This document shows, one piece after another, positions 55,475-64,000 of a stretch of 64,000 bases of DNA. The notes below the pieces were generated by a model, which worked only from the letters and a program-made list of their open reading frames with translations, made no database searches and had not been told where the DNA came from. The position numbers were made by a program, and so were the translations under genes. This DNA is from Bradyrhizobium sp. JYMT SZCCT0428 (GTDB taxonomy: Bacteria > Pseudomonadota > Alphaproteobacteria > Rhizobiales > Xanthobacteraceae): contig NZ_JAFCLS010000008.1 of NCBI RefSeq assembly GCF_018131075.1, forward strand, positions 1-64,000. Direction: 5' to 3'. How positions within the stretch are numbered: position 1 is the stretch's first letter; each line of letters opens with the position of its first letter.

Positions 55475-56692
55475 CTAGAAGAAGCCACTCACGTCAGTGA
55501 CACGCTCCGGATCGGCCGAGGCCAGCGCGGCAGCACGTTCGGCCTTCGGCGGATAGATCCAGACCGTGTTGATCTCCTGCTTGGTCTTCTTGCCGACGTC
55601 GCCGACCATCCCGACCTTGCGCTCCCAACCGATCGTGAACAGCGCGCCGGCTTCTCCCAGATCGAGACAGGTGACGTATCCCTCCTGGTGATAGGGCTTG
55701 GTCGGAACGCCGAGCAACTCGGCGGCGGCGTTGTTGCCGGCAAAGGCGCCCATCCGCGTGGCGTGCTGGCACGACATCAGCGCGTAATTGCCGACATCGT
55801 CGCTGGCGGCTCTGGCGGCATCGCCGGTGGCGAAGACACCGGGCACTGACGGGACGCGCAAATCGCGGTCGACCAGCAGCCGGCCGAAATTGTCGCGCTC
55901 GGCCGGGATCTGCTGGGTCAGCGGAGCGGCGCGAATGCCGGCCGCCCAGATCACGGTCTCGGTTTCGATGTGTTCGCCGTTGGAAAGCGTGACACCGGAT
56001 TTGTCCAGCGACGCGACGCCGGCGCCGAGCCGGGTCTCCACGCCGACCTTGCGCAGGGCATCCTCGATGACGGGGCGCGGGCCCGCGCCCATATCCGGAG
56101 CGATCGCGCTGTTCCGGTCGACGATGATGACGCGCGTCTTGGCATCCTTGCCGAGAATCGCACGAAGCCGTGTGGGCATCTCCGTCGCCGCCTCGATGCC
56201 GGTGAACCCGCCGCCGGCAACGACGACCGTGTCGCGCCCGTTCTTTGCCGGCCGATCGGCCAGAGCGTGCAAATGCCGGTCGAGCGCGATCGCATCGTCG
56301 AGCTGGTCGACGCTGAAGCCGTGTTCGGCAAGGCCGGGAATATTCGGACGGAACAGCCGGCTGCCGGTAGCGACGACCAGCCGATCGTAGGAGAGGCTCT
56401 TCTGCGCGCCCTTGGCGCCGACGATGTTCACCGTGCGGGCCTTGGTATCGATGGTCTCGGCGCTGCCCTGCACGTAGACAACATCGACCGCCTTGAGCAC
56501 ATCCAGCAGCGGCGCGGTCAGCGTTTCGGGCTTCGGTTCGTAAAGCCGGGGGCGAACCACCAGCGTCGGCTCTGGTGCAACCAGCGCGATCTCGAGCTGT
56601 TCGGGGGAAACGCCCTGGATGTCGCGCAGGCGAGCGGCGGAAAGTGCAGCGTACATGCCGGCGAAGCCGGCGCCTATGATGAGGATTCTCAT
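55475..56692 (-). CDS. NAD(P)/FAD-dependent oxidoreductase, NDH-2-like
   Basis: 405 residues with two dinucleotide-binding motifs: GAGFAGMYAA (7-16) for FAD and GGGFTGIEAATEM for NAD(P)H, plus ATGDAAR. The chain resembles type II NADH dehydrogenases but lacks a clear C-terminal membrane helix. May feed electrons to quinone or a soluble acceptor. First gene of a leftward group of four. Confidence 0.88.
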   Translation of the reverse strand: MRILIIGAGFAGMYAALSAARLRDIQGVSPEQLEIALVAPEPTLVVRPRLYEPKPETLTAPLLDVLKAVDVVYVQGSAETIDTKARTVNIVGAKGAQKSLSYDRLVVATGSRLFRPNIPGLAEHGFSVDQLDDAIALDRHLHALADRPAKNGRDTVVVAGGGFTGIEAATEMPTRLRAILGKDAKTRVIIVDRNSAIAPDMGAGPRPVIEDALRKVGVETRLGAGVASLDKSGVTLSNGEHIETETVIWAAGIRAAPLTQQIPAERDNFGRLLVDRDLRVPSVPGVFATGDAARAASDDVGNYALMSCQHATRMGAFAGNNAAAELLGVPTKPYHQEGYVTCLDLGEAGALFTIGWERKVGMVGDVGKKTKQEINTVWIYPPKAERAAALASADPERVTDVSGFF

Positions 56693-56813
56693 GTGGTTCT
56701 CTCCTATGGTTTGATCTGCTCGAAAATTCCGCGCGTCACTGCACGGCTCCCCGTTGACGGGAGACCTTTGCGATCGATGACGACGCGAAGACGTGAAACG
56801 AAGGTGCCGGGCG

Positions 56814-57137
56814 CTATGGAGGCGAGCAGTCCAGCATTAGCGGCATCGGCCGTTCACATACTTCGCGGCAGCTTCTCGAACTGCGTGTCGAGCCGCGTTG
56901 AAAGACGATCGAGTGAACGGGATTCGGTGACCAGCTCTTGAATATCTGGGCGCCGTCGTTGATCACGATGGAGCTCATCGGATTCTTGCCTAGGGCGGCT
57001 TGCGCCGGATTTTCCGCTTCCTCACCTGTCGGCGAGGTGAAGCGTACCGTCAACGAAAGGCCGTACATCAGGGCACTCGCGACCACCCTTCGTCGTGACG
57101 TGACCGCATTTGGGCCGACGAAGTTCTTCCAGGCCAT
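56814..57137 (-). pseudogene. Truncated secreted alpha/beta hydrolase remnant
   Basis: The first 45-50 residues resemble an exported hydrolase: SRRRVVASALMYGLSL looks like a twin-arginine-type signal, then NPAQAALGKNPMSSIVINDG, which matches the start of chloroperoxidase-type hydrolases. After GAQIF the expected core (the HGW oxyanion region and GHG Ser elbow) is missing and the frame runs on into Arg/Ser-rich junk. A shifted frame in the same DNA reads like a C-terminal tail ending QFEKLPRSM. It looks like a deletion joined two gene ends. Confidence 0.5.
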
Positions 57138-57242
57138 TGTTTGTCTCCCTAGTTCTCGGCGTGACCATCGCATGGTCTTTATCTAGCGGACCAAACCTCT
57201 GACTGCCCCAGAGCGATTGACGTACCTGTAGAGAGATTGCTG

Positions 57243-58199
57243 TTAACGCATGCGCCTCCGCCAATCGCTCGGCGTCTCGCCGGTCAGCTTCCTGAATGCC
57301 GCGGCGAAGGCGTTTTGGGAGGCGTAGCCGAGCGTCGCTGCGATCGAGACGACCGACGTGTCGGTGTCGCGCAGCATGTTCATGGCCTGCTCGAGCCGGT
57401 GCTGACGCAGCCATGCGTGAGGGGAAAGCCCGGTGCTTTCCTTGAAGGCACGGCAGAAGTGGAAGCGCGACAGGCCGGCATCGGACGCCAGCGCCGCAAG
57501 AGATACGTCCGCATCGCTGTCCGAGCGCAGGCGTTCGGTGGCGCGCCGCAGTGCCGTGGGCGCGAGGCCGCCTATGGTCGGCTGGAACGCGATTGGCGAG
57601 CCGATGTGCGCAGCCAGGAGGTGAGTGGCCAGGAGGTCTGTCAGCTGATGCCTGAACAGGGTATCCAGTGCGGCACTGCCTCCAATCATATCCGCCGCGC
57701 TCAAGAGCAATCGGGACGCGGTGAGATCGGGATGTCCCGTCCTTTCCAGGAGGTCGCCGGGAGCGGCCATATCGGCTTCGCCGGCGACGCGTTGCAGCGT
57801 TGTGGGCGGAAGATAAAGCTGAACGACATTGACCGGGCCGGGAATATCCCATCGGGCGCTTGAGCCGGCGGGAATGATCGTCACAACCCCGGAACGCGCC
57901 GTTCCGATCGCCACTGATCTTCCCGACCGTCGCTCCAGCTGTTGCAGGCCGGTCGGGTAAGTCATGATGACGTGATCAGCCATGGGTTCGACGACGTCAT
58001 GCAGAGCATTGTGCTTCCAATGCGCGATCGCTCCACTGGACGGATCGGAAGCCACGCGCAGCGGAGCGGTCTTGAGCACGCGCGCCATCTCCACATCGGC
58101 GGGGCGCCGTTCGGCATTCGGCAAATCGCGCTGCTGCGCCTTGGAAGCGTCTGGCAGATTCTTCTGCGAAAAATCGCGCAAAATTGGCTTGCAGCTCAT
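57243..58199 (-). CDS. AraC-family regulator (paralogue 1)
   Basis: 318 residues. An N-terminal cupin-like domain (about 30-190) and two AraC helix-turn-helix units at the end (SLAALASDAGLSRFHFCRAF and VVSIAATLGYASQNAFAAAF). The gene is the downstream member of a tandem pair with 58250-59200. The start is the Met of MSCKPILRDF. May regulate the group at 51.5-56.7 kb (inference by position). Confidence 0.92.
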   Translation of the reverse strand: MSCKPILRDFSQKNLPDASKAQQRDLPNAERRPADVEMARVLKTAPLRVASDPSSGAIAHWKHNALHDVVEPMADHVIMTYPTGLQQLERRSGRSVAIGTARSGVVTIIPAGSSARWDIPGPVNVVQLYLPPTTLQRVAGEADMAAPGDLLERTGHPDLTASRLLLSAADMIGGSAALDTLFRHQLTDLLATHLLAAHIGSPIAFQPTIGGLAPTALRRATERLRSDSDADVSLAALASDAGLSRFHFCRAFKESTGLSPHAWLRQHRLEQAMNMLRDTDTSVVSIAATLGYASQNAFAAAFRKLTGETPSDWRRRMR

Positions 58200-58249
58200 G
58201 ACTTGTCCTCGCCATTGAGGGCGGTCTTTTACTCGCAGAGCGCTCGCTG

Positions 58250-59200
58250 TTATCGCGTACGCCGTCTCCACTCGCCCGGTGTTTCGTTGGTCAGCTTCCG
58301 GAATGCGGCGGCGAACGCGGTCTGGGAGGAATAACCAAGCTCGGCTGCGATCGAGACGACGGATTCGTCAGTGTCGCGCAGCATGTTCATGGCCTGCTCG
58401 AGCCGGTGCTGGCGCAGCCAGGCATGGGGTGAAAGCCCGGTGCTTTCCTTGAAGGAGCGGCAGAAGTGGAAGCGCGACAGCCCGGCATCCGAAGCCAGCG
58501 CCGCGAGCGAGACGTCCGCGTCGCTGTCCGAGCGCAGGCGCTCGATGGCGCGGCGCAGAACATTGGGAGACAGCCCGCCCAGGGTCGGCTGGAACGTGGT
58601 TGGTGAGCCGGTATGCGCGGCCAACAGGCGCGTGGCCAGCAGGTCCGTCAGTTGATGCCTGAACAGGGTGTCGAGGGCGCCATTGCCCTGCATGGCATCG
58701 GCCGCGGTCAGGAGCAATCGGGATGTAATGGGGTCGGGATGCGCCGTGCGCTCCAGGAGATCGGTTGGTGCGGCCGTGTCGGCTTCGCGGGCAACGCGCT
58801 CGAGCATTTTATGCGGAAGATAGAGCTGAACGACATCAACGGGTTTCGGAATATCCCATCGGGAGCTCGATCCTTCCGGAATGATGATCACGACCCCGGG
58901 ACGAAACGTTCCAATCGCGACCGATTTTCCTGTCCGCCGCTCCATGCGCTGCATCATGCCGTTGTAGGCCATGATGACGTGATGGGTCATGGGCTCGACG
59001 ACGTCGTGCAACGGCTCATGTTTCCAGTGGGCGATCCCGGCACCGGAGGAATCCAGAGCCATGTGAAAGGGCGTGGTCCCGAGCATACGCGCCATCTCCG
59101 CATCGGCAGGACGCCCATCGGCATTCGGCAGGTCACTCCGGCGCGCTTCAGACGCGACCGTCAGATCCTCCGAAGGTTCGCGCAAGTTCGGCTTGCTCAT
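58250..59200 (-). CDS. AraC-family regulator (paralogue 2)
   Basis: 316 residues with the same architecture as its neighbour: an N-terminal sensing half and C-terminal HTH pair (SLAALASDAGLSRFHFCRSF, SIAAELGYSSQTAFAAAF). The two are very similar from end to end, most so in the last 110 residues, showing a recent tandem duplication. The gap between the genes is 50 bases. Confidence 0.93.
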   Translation of the reverse strand: MSKPNLREPSEDLTVASEARRSDLPNADGRPADAEMARMLGTTPFHMALDSSGAGIAHWKHEPLHDVVEPMTHHVIMAYNGMMQRMERRTGKSVAIGTFRPGVVIIIPEGSSSRWDIPKPVDVVQLYLPHKMLERVAREADTAAPTDLLERTAHPDPITSRLLLTAADAMQGNGALDTLFRHQLTDLLATRLLAAHTGSPTTFQPTLGGLSPNVLRRAIERLRSDSDADVSLAALASDAGLSRFHFCRSFKESTGLSPHAWLRQHRLEQAMNMLRDTDESVVSIAAELGYSSQTAFAAAFRKLTNETPGEWRRRTR

Positions 59201-59368
59201 GGTCTCGTGCTCACTTTAACTATTGTCTCTTGGAGGCCTACAGGATGATGGCAAACGCCGCGTGACGGTATCATGCGGCGCGCCTGATCCCGCTGGCCCG
59301 GCAGATAGATCAACCTGTACCTTGGGATAGGGTTGGCGGGGACGTGTGTTAAGCCACAGACAATCGCG

Positions 59369-61162
59369 TCATGCGGCCGCCGTGCTCGGCAATGCTGAAG
59401 TTGGGAGGCGCAGTTCGTGGTCAGTGCCGGCATCCGAATTGATCGGAATTGTGAATTGAAACGCCGCACCTCTTGGGACGTTTGCTGCCGCCCACAATCG
59501 TCCTCCGTGATCCTCCACAATCGAACGGCAGATGGAAAGTCCCATCCCCAGACCGCTCGACTTCGTCGTATAAAATGCCTCGAAGGCTCGATCGATCGCG
59601 CCCTCTGACAGCCCCGGGCCAGAGTCTCGCACCGCAACGAGAATAGCGTAAGCTTCGGCCTGGGTGCTGATCAGCAGCTCCCGAGGCTCGTCGCTCATTT
59701 GGCTCATCGCCTCGACTGCATTGACGATCAGGTTCAGCATCACCTGCTGAATCTGGACCCGACTGCCTTGAATGACAGGTAACCCCTCCGCAAATTCAGT
59801 CCGCAATTGAACGCTGTTTTTCGACACTTCACCGCGCGTCAATCCGATGACTTCCGAAATCGCTTCATTGATCTCCAGGCTGTCCTTTCGCGTCGGCTCC
59901 TTCCTGACCAGCGCGTGCGTACGGTCGACAACTTCAGTGACACGCATGCCGTTCAGCACGGCCCGGTCTATTGCCTTCTTCGCCCTCTCGACATCCGGCT
60001 GCTGGCGAGCGAGGAAGCGCTGGGCGGTTTGGGTATTCAGGAGCGCTGCCGTGATCGGTTGCTTGACCTCATGGGTAATGGACGCCGTAAGCTGCCCCAG
60101 AGTTGCCAGTCGGTTGGCGTGGGCCAATTCCGTCTGCATGTTGCGGAATCGCCGCTCGCTCTCACGCGCTTCCGTTTCCGCCCGTCTGCGCTCGGTCAGA
60201 TCGAGCACAAACGCGACACCCTGGCTGTCTGTCGCTTCAAGGGTCGCGATGCCGATCAACACTGGAATACGGCTGCCATCCTTCCGGATATACTCCTTTT
60301 CAAAGGGCTGCACGGCGCCCTTGTTCTTTACCTCGGACATCATCAACGCATCGCGATCACGCCATTCGGCGGGCGTCATGTCGGCCCAGCTCACGCGGCC
60401 GGACAAGAGATCGTGCTGATCATATCCAACGATGCGTAAATACTCGCTATTGGCATCAAGAATTTTCCCCTCGTCATTCCAGAAAGCGATGCCGATGATG
60501 TTGGCATCGACGAGCCGGCGAATTTTTGCTTCGCGTTGTTCAATCTCCCGCCGCGTGGATGCAATGGATCTCAGGTCCGCCTGCAACACGTCACGCCACT
60601 GCAACAGCAGACGGAGATAGAGCTCGCTGTATCCGTTGCTTTTCCTGTCGAGAACACAAATCGTTCCAAATATCTCGCCATCGGGCCAACTGATCGGCAC
60701 GCCGAGGTATGAGATCATGCCCAGTTTGATGTCAGGGTTTGATTTCCACGCCTCGTCCTGCAGAGCGTCCGGGACAAGCAATGGGCGGCGGGTGTTCATT
60801 ACAGTCTCACAATAGAGCCCTGTATTGAGACAGGCGAGTTCGTCCGGTTCGTAAGGATTCTCTTTCGACTCGCTGGAAACGAGGACTTTGATATGCGGCG
60901 GCTCGACCCTCATGATCAAGGCGGAGGGGACATTTACAACATCGGCCAGAAGATCTGCCATCTCCTGCCATTTTCGCATGATGTCCGCGGGGACTTGCAT
61001 ATTGTGGAGCCTGTCCACCTCGACACGCACCTCCGTTGCGCGCAAATCCTCCGAACGCGATCCCACGCTTTCAGATGCGAGACAGGACAACGCCATTCCC
61101 GGCGGGGATGTGAAGGATTGTTCGCGGCCGCCCGGGGCGGCTTTGTGGACAGGACTAGCCAT
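59369..61162 (-). CDS. Soluble GAF/PAS sensor histidine kinase
   Basis: About 597 residues and no membrane segment. An N-terminal GAF domain (about 60-200; FGTICVLDRKSNGY), a PAS domain (about 212-325; IGIAFWNDEGKILDANSEYL), a HisKA domain with His364 (TASITHEVKQPITAAL) and an ATPase domain (VNAVEAMSQ, DSGPGLSE, LGMGLSICRSIV). The H-box of HExxQPL type belongs to the FixL/NodV-like class. The start at 61162 overlaps the receiver gene's stop by eight bases and has AGGGG upstream. Confidence 0.93.
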   Translation of the reverse strand: MASPVHKAAPGGREQSFTSPPGMALSCLASESVGSRSEDLRATEVRVEVDRLHNMQVPADIMRKWQEMADLLADVVNVPSALIMRVEPPHIKVLVSSESKENPYEPDELACLNTGLYCETVMNTRRPLLVPDALQDEAWKSNPDIKLGMISYLGVPISWPDGEIFGTICVLDRKSNGYSELYLRLLLQWRDVLQADLRSIASTRREIEQREAKIRRLVDANIIGIAFWNDEGKILDANSEYLRIVGYDQHDLLSGRVSWADMTPAEWRDRDALMMSEVKNKGAVQPFEKEYIRKDGSRIPVLIGIATLEATDSQGVAFVLDLTERRRAETEARESERRFRNMQTELAHANRLATLGQLTASITHEVKQPITAALLNTQTAQRFLARQQPDVERAKKAIDRAVLNGMRVTEVVDRTHALVRKEPTRKDSLEINEAISEVIGLTRGEVSKNSVQLRTEFAEGLPVIQGSRVQIQQVMLNLIVNAVEAMSQMSDEPRELLISTQAEAYAILVAVRDSGPGLSEGAIDRAFEAFYTTKSSGLGMGLSICRSIVEDHGGRLWAAANVPRGAAFQFTIPINSDAGTDHELRLPTSALPSTAAA

Positions 61163-61568
61163 CGGAAGGCCCCTGCCCATCGCGGTCAGGGCCAGAGCCG
61201 GCGTGCCTCAGGGCGGACTGCAGGTAACGAAAGAGGACGTCGCTACTTACCGGCTTGGTCAGGTATACATAGGCCCCACCTCTCATGGCGCGAGATCGGG
61301 TCGCCGGATTGGTGTCAGCCGTGACGATGATGACCGGCATCGCAGAACGGAGACTCCGCAAATGCCGCAGCAGGTCAAGCCCGCTATGGCCCGGCATGCT
61401 CACGTCGGTAATCAGGCAATCGAACCGGTCAGGGACATATTCCACCATGAAGGCCTCCGCTCCATCGAAAGTGCGACACGATAGATCCAGCGCCATAAGG
61501 AGGTCGGAAAGGGCCTCCCGAACAGCTTCGTCGTCATCTACGATTGCGACCAGGGGCGCTTTGGACAA
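61155..61568 (-). CDS. Single-domain response regulator
   Basis: 137 residues, receiver domain only, with DDDE, phospho-acceptor Asp55 in CLITDVSMPGHSGLDL and the TKP motif. FixJ-like receiver without an output domain, so probably a phosphate sink or relay for the adjoining kinase. Its stop overlaps the kinase start. Starts 81 bases after the FixJ-type gene. Confidence 0.93.
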   Translation of the reverse strand: MSKAPLVAIVDDDEAVREALSDLLMALDLSCRTFDGAEAFMVEYVPDRFDCLITDVSMPGHSGLDLLRHLRSLRSAMPVIIVTADTNPATRSRAMRGGAYVYLTKPVSSDVLFRYLQSALRHAGSGPDRDGQGPSDG

Positions 61569-61649
61569 GCCGATAACCTTCGCTAGCGTGGCCGGCTGAC
61601 CACACCCACGTCTCGCCCATTGCTGGCCGGGTCGTAACCATCCTTTGGT

Positions 61650-62300
61650 CTAGGGTGATTTCTGCTCCCGGATCTCCGCAGGCAGCAGTTCCCAAATGCG
61701 AATGAGCTGCCCGACGGACGCAGCCTGCATCTTCTTCGTCACGTTGCCGCGGTGGAGCTTGACGGTGATCTCGCTGATGCCGAGATCGAACGCGATCTGT
61801 TTGTTGAGGCGGCCCCTTGCCACCTCGCGCATCACCTCGCGTTCGCGCGGCGTCAACTTCGCGTAGCGGTCGACGTGCAGCTTGATGTGCCGGGCGGCGG
61901 TCCGTCGCGAAATGTCCTTCTCGATTCCGGCTGTGACGGCGTCGAGCAGCGTCTGGTCCCGGACGGGCTTTGTAAGGAAGTCAATGGCTCCCGCCTTCAT
62001 CGCCTGCACGGTCATCGCGATGTCGCCATGCCCGGTGAGGAAAATGATCGGTCTGGTATGACCGTTCAAGGCAAGATGATGTTGAAGATCGAGGCCGCTG
62101 GCGCCGGGCATGCGAACATCGAGGATCAGGCAGCCCGGCCGCTCCGGAAGATCGGCCTGCAACAGTTCCTGTGTCGATCCGAAGCAACATGCGTCGATTC
62201 CCACCGACAGCAGAAGTTCTCGAATTGCGAACCGGACGTCCTCGTCATCGTCCACGATCAGGACGAGTGGGCGATCCGTATTGTCGGCAGCCATGCTCAT
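61650..62300 (-). CDS. FixJ/NodW-type response regulator
   Basis: 216 residues: receiver (about 11-125) with DDDE, Asp61 (CLILDVRMPGASGLDL) and FLTKPVRDQ, then a LuxR-type HTH (about 150-210; LTPREREVMREVARGRLNKQ). This is the output regulator of a local three-gene phosphorelay with the single-domain receiver and kinase. The upstream Met at 62360 would add 20 doubtful residues. Confidence 0.93.
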   Translation of the reverse strand: MSMAADNTDRPLVLIVDDDEDVRFAIRELLLSVGIDACCFGSTQELLQADLPERPGCLILDVRMPGASGLDLQHHLALNGHTRPIIFLTGHGDIAMTVQAMKAGAIDFLTKPVRDQTLLDAVTAGIEKDISRRTAARHIKLHVDRYAKLTPREREVMREVARGRLNKQIAFDLGISEITVKLHRGNVTKKMQAASVGQLIRIWELLPAEIREQKSP

Positions 62301-62727
62301 GGGTAATCGGGGTAAGGTTGGTAGGGCGGATGAGCGGGCAAGTGCAGTGGTGGCAAGCATTGCTTAGTCTCCTAATCGCTACTGCCCCGTTGCCTGACGC
62401 GGTCGTTCAACTTGTGAGTCGGTCGTTCGGGGCGTGTTCTAAACTCCGTACAAGTACGGCGTCTTTCCTAAAGCTGCCGTCCTTTGTCGGAACCTGCTCC
62501 AAGCGCGCAATCGTGATACTAATGGCTGAGACGCCGCGGACGCGTGACCGGCTGAGCCGTGGGAAAATCATTGAATTTGCTCCGGAAATCGTCTTCCCGC
62601 GATTGATCCGGTTGATGTCACAACAGCTTCGCGTTTTGCGAGCAAGCCTAGACGGTCGCTCGCTGATATCAGATAATCCGGCGCGACCTCGCGATACGAT
62701 GATGACCTGCCTGGTCCAATTCCGCGC
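62301..62727. promoter_or_regulatory. Divergent intergenic region
   Basis: 427 bases between the FixJ-type gene and the AraC gene. I see no gene or long repeat. It must carry both promoters; no pattern is strong enough to name. Open frames here are short and of poor composition. Confidence 0.5.
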
Positions 62728-63663
62728 ATGAGACCGAACCAGATGATACAGACGGGCGCCTTCGGGCAAAAGCTCGGGCAAATCCTGCATTTGAAGGATG
62801 CGCCGCCGTCGCTGATGACGCGGTCACTGCGCGGTGTGCAGCTCGCATTCACTGAAACCCGAAATGACAACCCGGTGCCGGGTCTTTCCGGTTCGTTCGC
62901 ACTTGAGGATGCTTTTCTCGTCAGCCTGAAACTTCACGATTTCCCGGACTGCGAACTCTGGGAGAATGGCAAGTGCGTGATGAAGGCGGATGTCCCGGCG
63001 GGGACGACATATCTGTACGATCTCAAGCGCGATCCCCGCTATGTGATCGACAAGCCGTTCCACTCCCTGTTTTTCTACCTGCCGCGCTCCGCGCTCGACA
63101 GCCTCACCGAACACCGCGTCGGTGAGCTCGCCTGTGATCTTGGTGTCGCCCATGATGACGCGATCGTCCGTCACATCGGCGCCTCGCTGCAGGAAGGCTT
63201 GCGCCGGCCGGGCGAGGCCAATCAGCTTTTCGTCGACCACATGATGCTCGCCCTCACCGCACACGTCGCGCAGGCGTATGGCGGACTGCGTCCCGACGCC
63301 AAACCGACCCGCGGCGGTCTGGCGCCGTGGCAAATGAGGCGCGCCTGCGAAAGGATCGAGTCCGATCTTGGCGGGAAGATTTCGTTGCAACAAATCGCGG
63401 CCGAGTTTGATCTGTCGGTCAGCCATTTCTCACGGGCTTTTCGCAGCTCCACCGGCCTGCCGCCGCACCAATGGCTGCTTCGCCAACGGGTGAAGGCGGC
63501 CAAGCAGTTGATGACCGTCCCCGACCTGTCGCTGTCCGAGATTGCGATATCGGCCGGGTTTGCCAATCAGAGTCACTTTACGCGGGTGTTTTCGGCCGCG
63601 GTCGGCGTCAGCCCGGGAGCGTGGCGCCGCGAAGCGCAAAATGCCCCGGAAAGCGAGAATTGA
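62728..63663 (+). CDS. AraC-family transcriptional regulator
   Basis: 311 residues. The N-terminal domain (about 1-195) has no close match I recognise; the C-terminal AraC domain (about 205-300) shows ISLQQIAAEFDLSVSHFSRA and LSLSEIAISAGFANQSHFTR. Not closely related to the tandem AraC pair at 57-59 kb. It is convergent with the catalase-like gene. Confidence 0.92.
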   Translation: MRPNQMIQTGAFGQKLGQILHLKDAPPSLMTRSLRGVQLAFTETRNDNPVPGLSGSFALEDAFLVSLKLHDFPDCELWENGKCVMKADVPAGTTYLYDLKRDPRYVIDKPFHSLFFYLPRSALDSLTEHRVGELACDLGVAHDDAIVRHIGASLQEGLRRPGEANQLFVDHMMLALTAHVAQAYGGLRPDAKPTRGGLAPWQMRRACERIESDLGGKISLQQIAAEFDLSVSHFSRAFRSSTGLPPHQWLLRQRVKAAKQLMTVPDLSLSEIAISAGFANQSHFTRVFSAAVGVSPGAWRREAQNAPESEN

Positions 63664-63689
63664 TCCAGGCCAATGCCGGGCGTAGCGGA

Positions 63690-63998
63690 TCAGCGACGCC
63701 TCCCCAGTGAGATGACGTAGGCGGCGCGGCGCGCCGCAAAGATCTCGTCGGGCGGATGAGCGATGCCTTCGGCGAGAGTTGCCGGATTGAAGATGGAGGC
63801 GTCGCACGCCTCGTCCGCTTCAACACCGGTGATGACGATCGTGCCCAGCCACACCGTTTCGCGGGCATCCTCATCCGGCCATCGGATGGTTACGTCCATG
63901 ACGGGATCGTCGGGGCGGTCGAGCAGCGCCATCACGTTGAGCCGGACATCACCTTTGGCGATCCGGTTCTTGAGGTCGTCGTAAAGGAAATCGGCAGA
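63690..63998 (-). CDS. Catalase-family haem protein, C-terminal part (runs off window)
   Basis: Only the last 102 residues are in the window. They read SADFLYDDLKNRIAKGDVRL, then WPDEDARETVWLGTIVITG and a tail with DEIFAARRAAYVISLGRRR. This is the C-terminal half of catalase-like peroxidases (SrpA/catalase-related group). The haem-binding and active-site parts lie beyond base 64000. An internal Met (63935) is not the true start, because the frame is open through the window edge. Confidence 0.8.
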   Translation of the reverse strand, partial: SADFLYDDLKNRIAKGDVRLNVMALLDRPDDPVMDVTIRWPDEDARETVWLGTIVITGVEADEACDASIFNPATLAEGIAHPPDEIFAARRAAYVISLGRRR

Positions 63999-64000
63999 CT

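Overview
The window reads as chromosomal DNA of a high-G+C alphaproteobacterium, most likely Bradyrhizobium or a close relative. This rests on codon usage, the recognisable rhizobial protein families, the short inverted-repeat elements scattered between genes, and a tRNA and spacer sequence that I recall from that group (memory, not a search). I see no rRNA, CRISPR array, insertion sequence or phage integrase.

Layout. 0.5-1.4 kb: a stand-alone NHEJ protein Ku. 1.5-10.6 kb: a leftward potassium operon, read from right to left as a 27-aa membrane peptide, kdpF, a 31-aa membrane peptide, kdpA, kdpB, kdpC, kdpD, kdpE, a PtsN-type EIIA gene and a small basic DUF6496 gene. 11-15.6 kb: three small hypothetical genes, a CorA transporter, a LysM/Ig-like secreted protein and a membrane-anchored cyclic-nucleotide-binding protein. 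15.9-28.7 kb: a formate dehydrogenase and molybdenum-cofactor region (fdsA, a fused fdsG-fdsB, tusA-like, moeA, mobB, divergent fdhD-mobA, a NicC-like flavin hydroxylase, a MoeA fused to a periplasmic-binding-protein domain, and a third divergent MoeA-like protein). 28.9-32.4 kb: three solute-binding protein genes from three different transporter classes, none with its permease. 32.46 kb: a CAU-anticodon tRNA. 32.7-38.3 kb: aliphatic amidase amiE, divergent from a very large NCS1-permease/hybrid-histidine-kinase fusion that overlaps a LuxR-type response regulator gene. 38.7-42.5 kb: a TRAP transporter (dctP, dctQ, dctM) with a divergent FadR-type regulator. 42.5-44.5 kb: a WGR-like/class III cyclase protein and a lower-G+C patch with two orphan ORFs. 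44.6-46.3 kb: alanine dehydrogenase with a divergent Lrp/AsnC regulator. 46.4-51.4 kb: an HlyD/MFS drug-efflux operon that also encodes two TetR-like proteins, with a third TetR gene divergent across a duplicated palindromic operator. 51.5-56.7 kb: a leftward set of 3-hydroxybutyrate dehydrogenase, an acetoacetate decarboxylase-patatin fusion, a metallo-beta-lactamase-fold hydrolase and an NDH-2-like flavoprotein. 56.8-64 kb: a truncated hydrolase remnant, tandem AraC paralogues, a soluble GAF/PAS histidine kinase overlapping a single-domain receiver, a FixJ-type regulator, another AraC regulator, and the C-terminal end of a catalase-like haem protein that runs off the window.

How the parts work together. 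The Kdp set is a complete high-affinity K+ uptake and sensing unit; its own EIIA protein suggests coupling to the nitrogen phosphotransferase system. The formate dehydrogenase needs the bis-MGD cofactor, and the genes around it (moeA, mobA, mobB, fdhD) make and sulfurate it. The most unusual candidate system is the NCS1-transporter-fused sensor kinase with its LuxR partner next to amidase, which looks like a ligand-sensing switch for amide or nitrogen-compound use. Second is the efflux operon, where one TetR-type ligand domain has lost its DNA-binding head and gained an unknown N-terminal domain.
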